DNA of 64,000 nt, from assembly GCA_965212545.1 (NCBI GenBank), contig CBDBVB010000022.1, positions 3,063-67,062 on the forward strand, in the 5' to 3' direction. The position numbers and the translations under genes were made by a program. This DNA is from JABDIP01 sp965212545 (GTDB taxonomy: Bacteria; Pseudomonadota; Alphaproteobacteria; DSM-16000; Inquilinaceae). A model generated the notes under the pieces. The model did no database searches. It had not been told where the DNA came from and saw nothing but the letters and a program-made list of their open reading frames with translations. Within the stretch, counting starts at the first letter, position 1, and each line of letters starts with the position of its first letter. Shown here piece after piece: positions 34,295 to 43,638 of this stretch.

Positions 34295-35824
34295 ATGCCC
34301 GGTGCGTCGCCGCTGACCATCCGGTTGAATGCGGCCGATAACGTCGTTGTCGCCCGTGCCGACATGCTGCCGGGCACCGAGGTTCCTGAGGAAGGTGTCT
34401 CGGCCAAGGTCCATGTGCCGGCCGGACACAAGCTGGCGACGGCGGCGATCGCAGTCGGCGAGCCGGTCCGCAAATACGACCAGATCATCGGCTTTGCCGC
34501 CGAGCCGATCGCCGCCGGAGACCATGTGCATGTCCACAATGTGGAGATGCACGAATTCGAGCGCGACTACGCCTTTGGCCAGGAGGCGCGGCCGACCGAC
34601 TACGTTCCGGAGTCCGACCGGGCGACATTCCAGGGCTATCGTCGGGCCAATGGCAAAGTCGGCACCCGCAACTATATCGGCGTACTGACCAGCGTGAACT
34701 GCTCCGCCACCGTCGCCCGCTACATAGCGCGGGCCTGCGAGGAGCAGTTGCTGGACCGATACCCGAATGTGGACGGGGTGGTGGCGCTGACCCATTCCAC
34801 CGGCTGCGGCATGGCCGATACCGGTGAAGGCTACGACAATCTGCAGCGGGTGCTGTGGGGCTATGCAAGGCACCCGAACTTCGCCGGCGTGCTGATGGTC
34901 GGGCTCGGATGCGAGGTCAACCAGATCGACTTCCTGCTGGAGGCCTACGGCATCGAGCGCGGCCCGCTGTTCCAGACCATGAACATCCAATCCTCGGGCG
35001 GCACCCGACAGACGGTCGAGCGCGGCGTTTCGATGATCGCGGAGATGCTGCCGGTGGCCAACCAGGCACGGCGCGAGACCGTGCCGGCCAGCGAATTGAT
35101 GATCGCCCTGCAATGCGGCGGCTCGGACGCCTATTCCGGCATCACCGCCAATCCGGCGCTGGGCGTGGCGTCCGACACGCTGGCCCGCCATGGCGGCACC
35201 GCCGTGCTGGCGGAAACGCCGGAGATCTACGGCGCCGAGCATCTGCTGACCCGCCGTGCGGTCAGCCGCGAAGTCGGCGAGACCCTGGTGGAACGCATCC
35301 GATGGTGGGAGGCGTACACCGCCCGCAATGGCGGCGAGATGAACAACAACCCGTCTCCGGGCAACAAGCGCGGCGGCCTCACCACGATCCTGGAGAAATC
35401 CCTGGGCGCGGCGGCCAAGGGCGGGACCAGCAATCTGGTCGGCGTCTACAAATACGCCGCGCCTGTGACGACCAAGGGTTTCACCTTCATGGACAGCCCC
35501 GGATACGACCCCTGCTCGATCACCGGGCAGGTCGCCAGCGGTTCGAACCTGGTCTGCTTCACCACCGGCCGCGGCTCGGTTTCCGGCTTCAAGCCGGCCC
35601 CCTGCATCAAGCTTGCGACCAACTCCACCATGTATGAGCGCATGTCCGAGGACATGGACGTCAATTGCGGCGCGATCATCGACGAGGGCGTGTCGATGGA
35701 CGTGATGGGCCGGCGGATCTTCGAGCTTATTCTGGAGGTCGCCTCCGGCGCGCCGACCAAGAGCGAAGCCCAGGGCTTCGGCGATTCCGAGTTCATCCCC
35801 TGGCAGATCGGCGCGGTGATGTAG
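34295..35824 (+). CDS. UxaA-family sugar acid dehydratase (altronate/galactarate dehydratase-like)
   Basis: A 509-residue iron-dependent dehydratase. The N-terminal SAF domain (residues about 5-95: NAADNVVVARADMLPGTEVP, then GDHVHVHNVEM) is fused to the catalytic part. That part has GTRNYIGVLTSVNCSATVA, LTHSTGCGM, ALQCGGSDAYSGITANPALG and NNNPSPGNKRGGLTTILEKS, all typical of UxaA/GarD. The family removes water from altronate, galactarate or similar acids to give keto-deoxy acids. ATG at 34295 has GGAGG eight bases upstream. It follows the sugar importer on the same strand, but the disrupted genes lie between them. Confidence 0.88.
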   Translation: MPGASPLTIRLNAADNVVVARADMLPGTEVPEEGVSAKVHVPAGHKLATAAIAVGEPVRKYDQIIGFAAEPIAAGDHVHVHNVEMHEFERDYAFGQEARPTDYVPESDRATFQGYRRANGKVGTRNYIGVLTSVNCSATVARYIARACEEQLLDRYPNVDGVVALTHSTGCGMADTGEGYDNLQRVLWGYARHPNFAGVLMVGLGCEVNQIDFLLEAYGIERGPLFQTMNIQSSGGTRQTVERGVSMIAEMLPVANQARRETVPASELMIALQCGGSDAYSGITANPALGVASDTLARHGGTAVLAETPEIYGAEHLLTRRAVSREVGETLVERIRWWEAYTARNGGEMNNNPSPGNKRGGLTTILEKSLGAAAKGGTSNLVGVYKYAAPVTTKGFTFMDSPGYDPCSITGQVASGSNLVCFTTGRGSVSGFKPAPCIKLATNSTMYERMSEDMDVNCGAIIDEGVSMDVMGRRIFELILEVASGAPTKSEAQGFGDSEFIPWQIGAVM

Positions 35825-35886
35825 CGCGGGAGACTGGAGGGATCAGCCCCGCGGATTTGAAGGGTCGGTTGCTCCTGGAGCGGGAT

Positions 35887-36543
35887 TCAGAGGTGAGGTC
35901 GACCCGACTTCACGACGTCTTGCTGTGGATCGTCCTTTTCGAAGGCCAGCCGGGTCCAGGTCACGCCCTCGCGCCTGTTGAACTCCAATTCGGAGTCGGT
36001 GTGAAGATTGACGAGCGGCTTCAGGCCTTCGGCGCGGGCAAGCTCAATAGTCTCTTCCGGCGACACCTCGAACATCCGCCGGCCCTCCGGAACGATTCCA
36101 TGGCGCAGAGACAGCAGCATCACGCCGCCGGGGCGGATTAGTGATGCCACGATCGGCATCGCACGCCTGCGTTCGACCGCGTCCAGATGCATCCATACCG
36201 CCGTCAGCATGACCAGATCGAACTGCTCGCCACCGGCCACGATGCGCGCGAGGTCGGGAAGTCCGTCATCGACCCAGTCTATGGCCGGCGACGGATGCAG
36301 CCGGGACGCCGCGATCCGAAATGCGTCCGTCGGTTCTACCGCGATGACGCGATGTCCCATCCCGGCAAGATGGGCGGCGTCGCGCCCGGTGCCGGAGCCG
36401 ATATCGAGAACACGGGAGGGTGTGGTCGGCACCAGATGCAGAACCGGCGCATGCGCCTCGTCGAAGGAAAAGGACTCGTAACGAACGAGCAGGGTCTCCG
36501 CCTGTTCGGCGTAACCTTGCGTCCCTTTGATTCCGCTTGCCAT
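35887..36543 (-). CDS. Class I SAM-dependent methyltransferase
   Basis: A 218-residue methyltransferase of the seven-strand fold. Motif I is RVLDIGSGTGRDAAHLAG, then the acidic end of strand 2 (VIAVEPTDAF). The motif IV region is FDLVMLTAVWMHL, followed by LIRPGGVMLLSLRHG. The acceptor is unknown. The ATG at 36543 is followed by ASGIKGTQGYAEQAETLLVR, which matches the usual lead-in to such domains. An upstream start at 36576 would add unrelated residues. It lies between the convergent dehydratase gene and the rhodanese gene on the same strand. Confidence 0.83.
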   Translation of the reverse strand: MASGIKGTQGYAEQAETLLVRYESFSFDEAHAPVLHLVPTTPSRVLDIGSGTGRDAAHLAGMGHRVIAVEPTDAFRIAASRLHPSPAIDWVDDGLPDLARIVAGGEQFDLVMLTAVWMHLDAVERRRAMPIVASLIRPGGVMLLSLRHGIVPEGRRMFEVSPEETIELARAEGLKPLVNLHTDSELEFNRREGVTWTRLAFEKDDPQQDVVKSGRPHL

Positions 36544-36629
36544 GGCGCAGTTCGATGTCCATTCCGGACCGTGCACGGTCCGCCCGGTCGTCGGTGCACT
36601 CTATGGCAAGCCCTGCGTGTCGAGGACGC

Positions 36630-37196
36630 CTATTCGGCCGGCGCCATGATCTGGGTGGTCGGCGTCGTCACGCGGCGGTTCCAGGGCATCATTCCCAGGA
36701 TCGCGGCCAGGGCGCAGGTGTTGCTGACACCGGCGAAGACCAGGCCCGCTCCGACGAATGCGCTGAACGCCATGAACCAGGGCGACACCAGCAGCGCCAG
36801 CACGATCCCCAGCACGACCATGGATCCTGCGGTGATCTGTACCTGACGCATGATGCTGATCGGGGCCTTGAGGTTCAGGTCGACCGGCAGTCCGGCGCTT
36901 TTCCAGGCCTTCAGCCCGCCATCCAGATGGTAGACGTCCTGGAAACCGGCCCCGAGGATCTGCGGCGCCGCCTGGCAGGTACGAGTCCCGGTGTTGCAGT
37001 GGAACACGGCGATCTTGTCGTGCTCTTGCGGAAAGTCGGCTTCGGCGAAGCTCGACAGCGGAACCAGGCGCGAGCCCGGAATGTGCTCGCGCACATACTC
37101 GTCGGAGTCGCGAATATCGATCAGAACCGCCTTGTCCTCGTCGAGCCAGCGCTTCAAGGTCACAGGGTCGATTTCACGTAACGGGGATGCGGTCAT
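36630..37196 (-). CDS. Rhodanese with C-terminal membrane domain (YgaP-like)
   Basis: A 188-residue sulfurtransferase. The rhodanese domain (residues 8-110) has the active loop FHCNTGTRTCQ with Cys67 and the C-N-T-G-T-R signature. The C-terminal DUF2892-like part has two membrane helices (ITAGSMVVLGIVLALLVSPW and MAFSAFVGAGLVFAGV) and ends near MMPWNR. YgaP of E. coli has the same layout. It moves sulfane sulfur between carriers at the inner membrane. It is divergent from the persulfide dioxygenase gene across 126 bp, so the two probably share an operator and form a sulfide/persulfide detoxification unit. Confidence 0.87.
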   Translation of the reverse strand: MTASPLREIDPVTLKRWLDEDKAVLIDIRDSDEYVREHIPGSRLVPLSSFAEADFPQEHDKIAVFHCNTGTRTCQAAPQILGAGFQDVYHLDGGLKAWKSAGLPVDLNLKAPISIMRQVQITAGSMVVLGIVLALLVSPWFMAFSAFVGAGLVFAGVSNTCALAAILGMMPWNRRVTTPTTQIMAPAE

Positions 37197-37250
37197 GTCA
37201 GGCAATGCTCCTGTTCTCGGCGCGCGCCAGGCGTCGCGCAATTCCATATG

Positions 37251-37275
37251 GACTAATATGAGGATAGACTAATAT
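37251..37275. promoter_or_regulatory. Direct repeats in the divergent sulfur-gene promoter
   Basis: GACTAATAT occurs at 37251-37259 and again at 37267-37275, spaced 16 bp start to start. They lie in a short AT-rich patch between the divergent rhodanese and persulfide dioxygenase genes. BigR/SqrR-type persulfide-responsive repressors bind AT-rich sites in exactly this setting. The sequence similarity to a known site was not checked. Confidence 0.5.
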
Positions 37276-37322
37276 ATAAGCAAGGGGCGATCGCGTGATC
37301 GGACCGAATGATGGAGGAAGCC

Positions 37323-38186
37323 ATGAAGCCCGAGGTGAAAACGTTCTTTGACGAGCCGACCAATACCGCCTCGCATGTGGTGTCGGATCCGGCGACGGGA
37401 ACCTGTGTCGTTATCGATTCCGTCATGGGTTTCGATGCGCCGTCGGGCCGGACGGACTCGGCGCCGGCCGACCAGATCATCGCCCATATCAAGGAGAACG
37501 GCCTGACCCTCGACTGGGTCCTGGAAACCCACGTCCATGCCGATCATCTGAGCGGCGCACCTTATCTGAAGGAACAGTTGGGCGGGCGGATCGGCATCGG
37601 CAGCCATATCAACGACGTCCAGTCGGTCTTCAAGACCGTGTTCAATGCCGAGCCGTCCTTCAGCACCGATGGCCGCCAGTTCGATCATCTGTTCGCCGAT
37701 GAGGAGCGGTTCCAGGTCGGCGAGATCGAGGCCTGGGCGATGGAAACGCCGGGTCATACGCCGGCCTGCGTCACCTATGTCATCGGCGATGCGGCCTTTA
37801 TCGGCGACACCATGTTCATGCCGGATTTCGGTACTGCCCGGGCGGATTTCCCCGGCGGCGACGCCGCGGCCCTCTACCGGTCGATCCGACGGATCCTGTC
37901 GCTGCCGCCGGAAACCAGGCTGTTCATGTGCCACGACTACAAGGCGCCGGGGCGTGATAATTACGCCTGGGAGACCACGGTCGCCGAACAGCGAGCCGGC
38001 AATGTGCATATCGGCGGCGATGTGGACGAGGCGGCCTTCGTGAAGATGCGCACCGAGCGCGACCGCTGCCTTGGGATGCCGAAGCTGCTGCTGCCCTCGG
38101 TGCAGGTCAACATGCGCGCCGGCGAGCTTCCGCCTCCGGAAGAGGACGGGGTCTCCTATCTGAAACTGCCGGTGAACAAGGTCTGA
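37323..38186 (+). CDS. Persulfide dioxygenase-like metallo-beta-lactamase (ETHE1/Blh type)
   Basis: A 287-residue metallo-beta-lactamase-fold protein. The metal motif is ETHVHADHLSGAPYLKEQLG, with later ligands in METPGHTPACVTYVIGDAAF and GDTMFMPDFGTARADFPGG, and FMCHDYKAPG at the end of the core. This matches ETHE1/Blh enzymes, which oxidise glutathione persulfide to sulfite with one iron. ATG at 37323 is chosen because GGAGG lies five bases before it. An in-frame ATG at 37308 has no such site. It is paired with the divergent rhodanese gene. Confidence 0.88.
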   Translation: MKPEVKTFFDEPTNTASHVVSDPATGTCVVIDSVMGFDAPSGRTDSAPADQIIAHIKENGLTLDWVLETHVHADHLSGAPYLKEQLGGRIGIGSHINDVQSVFKTVFNAEPSFSTDGRQFDHLFADEERFQVGEIEAWAMETPGHTPACVTYVIGDAAFIGDTMFMPDFGTARADFPGGDAAALYRSIRRILSLPPETRLFMCHDYKAPGRDNYAWETTVAEQRAGNVHIGGDVDEAAFVKMRTERDRCLGMPKLLLPSVQVNMRAGELPPPEEDGVSYLKLPVNKV

Positions 38187-38306
38187 CCGCCGGCGGACTG
38201 AGGTCGTTCGCGACGCCTCCAATTCGTTAATCAATCCTAAACGGTTCTCATCCCACGATCCGGTTGCCAATTAGGCGACAACCCGCAGTTTCACCGGATC
38301 GCACCC

Positions 38307-38534
38307 ATGACCAAGACGGAAGCCAAGCGGATCATCGGAGAGTTGAGACAGGGCCGATTCTTCGTCGGCCCGCACTCGGGAACCGATTGGCAGGTCATAC
38401 CGTTGCCCGGCGGCAGCTTCGTCCAGATCGGCAAGGCACCGGACCGGGAAGAGCAGAGCGTGATCTCGGAGGGCGAGGCGATCGCCTTCTTCGTGTCGCT
38501 GCCATTCGGCGCCGCCCAGTCGATGTTGCGGTAG
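38307..38534 (+). CDS. Small protein of unknown function
   Basis: A 75-residue soluble protein starting MTKTEAKRIIGELRQGRFFV, with GSFVQIGKAPDREEQ and a hydrophobic end (AIAFFVSLPFGAAQSMLR). No family is recognised. Codon use fits its neighbours and the frame is fully open. It sits 120 bp after the dioxygenase gene on the same strand, but with no clear functional tie. Confidence 0.6.
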   Translation: MTKTEAKRIIGELRQGRFFVGPHSGTDWQVIPLPGGSFVQIGKAPDREEQSVISEGEAIAFFVSLPFGAAQSMLR

Positions 38535-38632
38535 AGTCCTGGTGCAGACGTGTTTGGACTCCTTGTCCAGATCGGTCTGTCATTCCCGCCATCGCCCGAA
38601 TGCCGGCTGATCTCAAGTCGGCCAACCCGCCC

Positions 38633-39442
38633 TCAATAAAGCCCCTGTAGCGTATCCAGCAGATCCTGTGTCGCCTGGCCGGTTTGGGGCAGGCGCCTTT
38701 CGCGCTGGAAGTTGCGGATCGCATCACGGGTCGTCGGGCCGATCTGGCCGTCGACGCTGCCCGGGTCATAGCCCAGGCTCTGCAGCAGCGACTGCACCTG
38801 GAATACCAGGCTGGAGGGTGCGGAGATGCCGCGGCAATCCTTGGTGTCGGTTCCGGCCATGCAGTTGCCCGTGCCGATGCCCGGCTCGTCGCATTCCCCG
38901 TCATCGGCAAAGGGGCAGCTCTCGGGTCCGCCGGCGATCGCGCGGCGGCGACAATCCGCGGTGTCGGTACCGATTGCGCACACGCCCGTCCCCGAACCGG
39001 TTTCGTCGCACTCGCCGTCGAAGGCGAATTTGCAGCTGTTAGGGCCGGCGACGTCGCGCGGACCGCAATCATGGGCATCGGTGCCCGCTTCGCACAGCTC
39101 GGTGCCGCTCGGCTCGTCGCAGACATCGTTGAATGCGTGCTCACAGCCATTGGCAAGCGCGATGCAGTCGGTTGTGTCGGTGCCGGAAGTGCATAAGCCG
39201 GTGCCCAGCGTCGGCTCGTCGCACTCGCCATCGAAGGCGAATTGACAGGAATCGGCCTCCGCCTGGCAATCGGCGGCATCGGTGCCGCGGGCACACAGCC
39301 CACTGCCGATGCCCGGCTCGTCGCATTCGCGGTCGAAGGACCACTGGCAATCGTTGGTCTGCGCGGCGGCAGGCAAGGGCGCCAGCGCGACAAGCGCCAG
39401 CATCAGGGCGGCGATCGTCCGGATATTCACGCCCTGCGGCAT
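38633..39442 (-). CDS. Secreted protein: five Cys-rich repeats plus peptidoglycan-binding domain
   Basis: A 269-residue exported protein. After a signal peptide (LMLALVALAPLPAAAQ) come five tandem repeats of about 28-40 residues. Each follows the pattern C-x6/7-F-x-x-x-C-D-E-x-(G/S)-x-G-x-x-x-C-x-x-G-T-D-x-x-D-C, for example FDGECDEPTLGTGLC followed by GTDTTDC. Each repeat thus has four cysteines and several acidic residues, suggesting two disulfides and a calcium site, loosely like Notch LNR modules. The C-terminal 65 residues are a peptidoglycan-binding domain (VQSLLQSLGYDPGSVDGQIG). The role is unknown; it is likely anchored to the cell wall in the periplasm. It converges with the small protein gene. 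Confidence 0.82.
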   Translation of the reverse strand: MPQGVNIRTIAALMLALVALAPLPAAAQTNDCQWSFDRECDEPGIGSGLCARGTDAADCQAEADSCQFAFDGECDEPTLGTGLCTSGTDTTDCIALANGCEHAFNDVCDEPSGTELCEAGTDAHDCGPRDVAGPNSCKFAFDGECDETGSGTGVCAIGTDTADCRRRAIAGGPESCPFADDGECDEPGIGTGNCMAGTDTKDCRGISAPSSLVFQVQSLLQSLGYDPGSVDGQIGPTTRDAIRNFQRERRLPQTGQATQDLLDTLQGLY

Positions 39443-39509
39443 TGGGCGTCACCTCTCAGTCTTGAAATCGTGTCGGTATCGAAGCCACCCGTCATGGTGC
39501 CCGCATCCG

Positions 39510-42149
39510 TTATGCTAGGCTTTTGCTGGCGATCTCGTAAACGTCGGGCGACAGCCCCTCGATGGCGAGAATGCGCTCCAGTGCCGCCTTCATCTTGGCC
39601 TGCCGGTCGGTATCCTGACGGCGCCAGCGCCCCAGCGGAACCAGCAGCCGGGCGGCGAGCTGCGGATTCAGCGTCTCGACCGTCTGCACACTGTCGGCCA
39701 GCAAGTCGTATCCGCCGCCATCGGCGGCATGGAATCGGTACTGGTTGCCGGTGGCAAACGCGGCGATCAGCGAGCGCGCCCGGTTCGGGTTATGCCAGTC
39801 GAAATCCGCATGCTTGGTCAGGCCCGTGACCGCATCCAGGGTGCCCGGCAGGCTGGACAGAGCCTGCAGCGAGAACCAGGTGTCGATGACCAGCGGGTCA
39901 TGGCGCCATTTCTCATAGAAGGCCGCGATTGCCTCCTCGCGGGCCGGCGCGTCGATATCGCGCAGTACCGATAGGGCCGCCTGGACGTCTGTCATGTTGT
40001 CGGCCTCGCGGAACTGCACGCCGGCCAAGGCTACGGCCTCGCTGTCGTCGGGCCGCGATCCCAGATAGGCGAGGCAGAGGTTCTTCAGGGACCTGCGGCC
40101 GGCGGCCGTCGGATTGAGCTGGTAGGGGCCGTCGTCGCTGCTGGCCGAATAGGTGGCGCGCAGTCGGTCGCCAAGTCGCGCCGCGATCTCCCGTCGGGCG
40201 AAGGTCCGGGCGGCATGAATCGCATCCACATCGACCGTCGCCATTTGATCGGCCAGATAGGCCTCGCCCGGAAGGGTCAGGGCCTCGGCGACGAAGGCCC
40301 GGTCGAGTGAATCGTCCTCCAGCGTCCGGGCGAAGGCATCAACAAAATCCGCGTCCAGCGCCAGCGTCTCGCCACGCTGATGGACGGCGACCAAGTCGAG
40401 CAGCAACTGCGAGGCCAGTTGCTGGCCGGCCTCCCAGCGGGCGAACGGATCGCTGTCGTTGGCGAACAGGAACAGCAACCGATCGCGCGGCTGTGCGGTC
40501 AGTTTCACCGGAGCCGAGAATCCGCGCAGCAGCGACGGCACCGGGGCGCTCGGCACGCCTTCGAACCGAAAAGACTGCTCGGCTTCGGTCACTGTCAGAA
40601 CCGTAGTTCCTTCCGCCGAGTTGCCATCCAGGGTTGGCGCCATGTCGCCGCCGGACCGGTCCAGCAGGCCGACCGCGAGCGGGATCGTCAGCGGGCCCTT
40701 GTGATCCTGACCGGGCGTCGGAGGGGTGCGTTGCTTGACGGTCAGGGTATAGGAGCCGTCCTCCGGGTCGTAGGTATCGTCCACGGTGATTTCCGGCGTG
40801 CCGGCCTGGGCGTACCACTGGCGGAAGCGGGCGAGGTCGGTGCCGCTGGCATCCTCCATCGCCGCAACGAAATCCTCGATCGTCACGGCCTGCCCGTCAT
40901 GGCGCTCGAAATAGAGGTCCGTGCCGGCGCGGAACGCTTCGGCCCCGATCAGGGTGTGGATCATCCGCACCACCTCTGCACCCTTCACGTAGACGGTCGG
41001 GGTATAGAAGTTGTTGATCTCGATATAGCTTTCCGGCCTGACCGGATGCGCCGTCGGGCCCGCATCCTCGGGGAACTGGGTGGCGCGCAGCCGGCGCACA
41101 TCGTGGATGCGCTTGACCGCCGCACTGCCCATGTCGGCGGAGAACTCCTGGTCGCGGAAGACCGTCAGCCCCTCCTTCAGGGAGAGCTGGAACCAGTCGC
41201 GACAGGTCACCCGGTTGCCGGTCCAGTTGTGGAAATACTCGTGACCGATGATGCCTTCGATATTGTCGTAGTCGCTGTCGGTGGCGGTCTCGGCGCTGGC
41301 CAGCACGTATTTCGAGTTGAAGACGTTGAGTCCCTTGTTCTCCATCGCGCCCATGTTGAAGTCGCTCACGGCCACGATCATGAAGCGCTCCAGATCGTAT
41401 TCCAGCCCGTAGACCTCCTCGTCCCAGGCCATGGAGTTCTTCAGCGAACGCATGGCGTGCTCGCATTTGTCCACATCGCCCTCGCGGACATAGATCTCAA
41501 GCGGCACCTCGCGTCCGGACCGGGTGGTGAAGCTGTCGCGGTAGGGCACCAGGTCGCCGGCCACCAGGGCGAACAGGTAGGAGGGCTTGGGCCACGGGTC
41601 GTCCCATTTGGCCCAGTGGCGACCGTCGCCGGCATCGCCGCTCTCTGCCAGATTGCCATTGGACAGCAGCACCGGGCATTTGGCGCGGTCGGCGATGACG
41701 GTCGTGGTGTAACGCGCCATGACGTCAGGGCGGTCGGGGAAATAAGTGATCCGCCGGAACCCTTCGGCCTCGCACTGGGTGCAGAAATTGCCGCCGGAGG
41801 TGTAGAGGCCTTCCAGGGCGGTGTTCTTGTGCGGTTCGATCCGGGTGACGATATCGAGGGTGAAGGCGTCCGGCACGTCCGGCAGGGTCAGGCTGTCGGC
41901 GTCCACCGTGTAGCGGTTGCCACCCAACTCCTCGCCGTTCAACGTCGCCGACACCAGCTCCAGATGCTGCCCGTCGAGTACCAACGGCGCGCCGTCGCCG
42001 TCCGATTGCGGATTGCGCCGGATTGCCAGCTTGGATGTCACCGTGGCGCCGTCTTCGAACAGGTCGAAGGTCAGATCGACCGTATCGATCAGGAATTCCG
42101 GAACGCGGTACTCATCCAGACGGATCGTTTTTGGGGCGTTGTCGGGCAT
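39510..42149 (-). CDS. pepN: Aminopeptidase N (M1 family)
   Basis: An 879-residue zinc aminopeptidase that trims N-terminal residues from peptides in the cytoplasm. The substrate-anchoring motif GAMEN is at 267-271 and the zinc motif HEYFHNWTGNR at 303-313, with the third zinc ligand Glu326 in KEGLTV. The C-terminal superhelical domains are complete and the length matches E. coli PepN. ATG at 42149 is chosen because DEYRVPEFLIDTVDLTFDL lines up with the PepN N-terminus. A GTG at 42167 would add six residues. It is monocistronic and divergent from the Gfo/Idh gene. Confidence 0.93.
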   Translation of the reverse strand: MPDNAPKTIRLDEYRVPEFLIDTVDLTFDLFEDGATVTSKLAIRRNPQSDGDGAPLVLDGQHLELVSATLNGEELGGNRYTVDADSLTLPDVPDAFTLDIVTRIEPHKNTALEGLYTSGGNFCTQCEAEGFRRITYFPDRPDVMARYTTTVIADRAKCPVLLSNGNLAESGDAGDGRHWAKWDDPWPKPSYLFALVAGDLVPYRDSFTTRSGREVPLEIYVREGDVDKCEHAMRSLKNSMAWDEEVYGLEYDLERFMIVAVSDFNMGAMENKGLNVFNSKYVLASAETATDSDYDNIEGIIGHEYFHNWTGNRVTCRDWFQLSLKEGLTVFRDQEFSADMGSAAVKRIHDVRRLRATQFPEDAGPTAHPVRPESYIEINNFYTPTVYVKGAEVVRMIHTLIGAEAFRAGTDLYFERHDGQAVTIEDFVAAMEDASGTDLARFRQWYAQAGTPEITVDDTYDPEDGSYTLTVKQRTPPTPGQDHKGPLTIPLAVGLLDRSGGDMAPTLDGNSAEGTTVLTVTEAEQSFRFEGVPSAPVPSLLRGFSAPVKLTAQPRDRLLFLFANDSDPFARWEAGQQLASQLLLDLVAVHQRGETLALDADFVDAFARTLEDDSLDRAFVAEALTLPGEAYLADQMATVDVDAIHAARTFARREIAARLGDRLRATYSASSDDGPYQLNPTAAGRRSLKNLCLAYLGSRPDDSEAVALAGVQFREADNMTDVQAALSVLRDIDAPAREEAIAAFYEKWRHDPLVIDTWFSLQALSSLPGTLDAVTGLTKHADFDWHNPNRARSLIAAFATGNQYRFHAADGGGYDLLADSVQTVETLNPQLAARLLVPLGRWRRQDTDRQAKMKAALERILAIEGLSPDVYEIASKSLA

Positions 42150-42358
42150 GGGGGCTGGTCTCGGCACAGGTTGGGTCGGCTGATGTTCTAACGCAGCGGT
42201 GATAGATGGGAAAGCCGGCGGCCGTGGGGCAAAATCGCCGGCGTGGTCGAGCTATGGGCGCTTGGCCAAGCCTTGTGGGCAGCGCTTGTGGTCAAACTCC
42301 GCCGATGCTATTCGCCATCCTGTCCATAGGAACGTCCGCAGATTTGTCAGGCAGGGGC

Positions 42359-43423
42359 ATGGGAAAGATTCGATACGCCATCATCGGCGCGGGGACCATG
42401 GGCCAGGAGCATATCCGCAATCTGGCGCTGATCCCGGATGCGGCGGTGACCGCGATCGCCGACTCCGACGATGGCATGCGCGGAGCGGCGGCGGCCATGG
42501 CCGGACCGGAGGTGCGGGCGTTCGACAATCCGCACGACCTGCTGGCGGCGGATCTGGCCGATGCGCTGGTGATCGCCACCCCGAACCACACCCATGCCGA
42601 GGTCCTGATGCCGGCGCTGGCGACCGGTCTGCCGATCCTGGTCGAGAAACCGCTGTGCACCACGATGGAAGACTGTCGACGGGTTGTTGACGCGGCGAGC
42701 GGGCGCTCAGCACCGGTCTGGGTCGCGATGGAGTATCGCTACATGCCGCCGGTCGCCCGCCTGATCGAGGAGGTGCGGGCCGGCACCATCGGGACGCTGC
42801 GCATGCTGGCGATCCGTGAGCACCGGTTCCCGTTCCTGACCAAGGTCGGCGACTGGAACCGCTTCTCCCGCAACACCGGCGGAACCATGGTGGAGAAATG
42901 CTGTCATTTCTTCGACCTGATGCGGCTGATCGTCGGTGCCGAGCCGGTTCGGGTCTTCTCCAGTGGAGCGCAGGATGTGAACCATCTCGACGAGCGCTAC
43001 GGTGGCGAAACGCCGGACATGGTCGACAACGCCTTTGTGATCGTCGACTTCGAGAACGGCGCCCGGGCGCTGCTGGATCTGTGCATGTTCGCGGAAGTCT
43101 CCCGCGACCAGGAAGAGATTTCGGCAATTGGCGAGCGCGGCAAGGTCGAGGCCTGCGTGCCGTCCTCGACCCTGTTCATCGGCTTGCGGGACAGCGGGGA
43201 TCGGCACACCGAGACGATCCCGGTCGACGCGGATGTGCTGGCGGCCGGCCACCATCACGGCTCGACTTATTTCGAACACCTGGCCTTCCGCAAGGCGATG
43301 CTCAACGACACCGCGCCGGAGGTCGGTCTGAACGACGGGCTGAAAGCGGTGGCGATGGGCCTGGCCGCGGAACGGTCGATCCGGGAGCGCCGGCCGGTAG
43401 ACTTGTCGGAGTTCGGGCTGTAA
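42359..43423 (+). CDS. Gfo/Idh/MocA family oxidoreductase (second copy)
   Basis: A 354-residue NAD(P)-dependent dehydrogenase with a Rossmann start (RYAIIGAGTMGQEHIRNL), the catalytic EKPLCTT at about residues 97-103 and the C-terminal domain (GGTMVEKCCHFFDLMRLIVG) holding the His/Asp pair. It is only distantly similar to the copy at 22661. ATG at 42359 follows CAGGGGC; the frame is open far upstream, but without a site. It lies 215 bp before the polysaccharide cluster and might act on an amino sugar or on inositol. Confidence 0.86.
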   Translation: MGKIRYAIIGAGTMGQEHIRNLALIPDAAVTAIADSDDGMRGAAAAMAGPEVRAFDNPHDLLAADLADALVIATPNHTHAEVLMPALATGLPILVEKPLCTTMEDCRRVVDAASGRSAPVWVAMEYRYMPPVARLIEEVRAGTIGTLRMLAIREHRFPFLTKVGDWNRFSRNTGGTMVEKCCHFFDLMRLIVGAEPVRVFSSGAQDVNHLDERYGGETPDMVDNAFVIVDFENGARALLDLCMFAEVSRDQEEISAIGERGKVEACVPSSTLFIGLRDSGDRHTETIPVDADVLAAGHHHGSTYFEHLAFRKAMLNDTAPEVGLNDGLKAVAMGLAAERSIRERRPVDLSEFGL

Positions 43424-43638
43424 CGGCGCTGCCGGCGGCGACCCGTCTATCGCATCCTGCCGCACCATCCCCGCCGATCTACGCGGCCAAACCGGCGGCC
43501 GGCCCCGACGATGACGGGAGCTTGCCGCTCGGCGCGGCAAGTACTATCAGTACGCGCGCGTGCCTTGAGCACCGAATCTCAAGCGACTGATGCCCGGCGA
43601 TCCGGCCAACCGATGAATTCGATAGATTCGTGCCTGAT

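Noticed and set aside
40380..42191. A 603-codon plus-strand frame opposite pepN
   Set aside because: An antisense shadow of a certain gene; its composition (His/Arg/Val rich) is that of a mirrored GC-rich gene.
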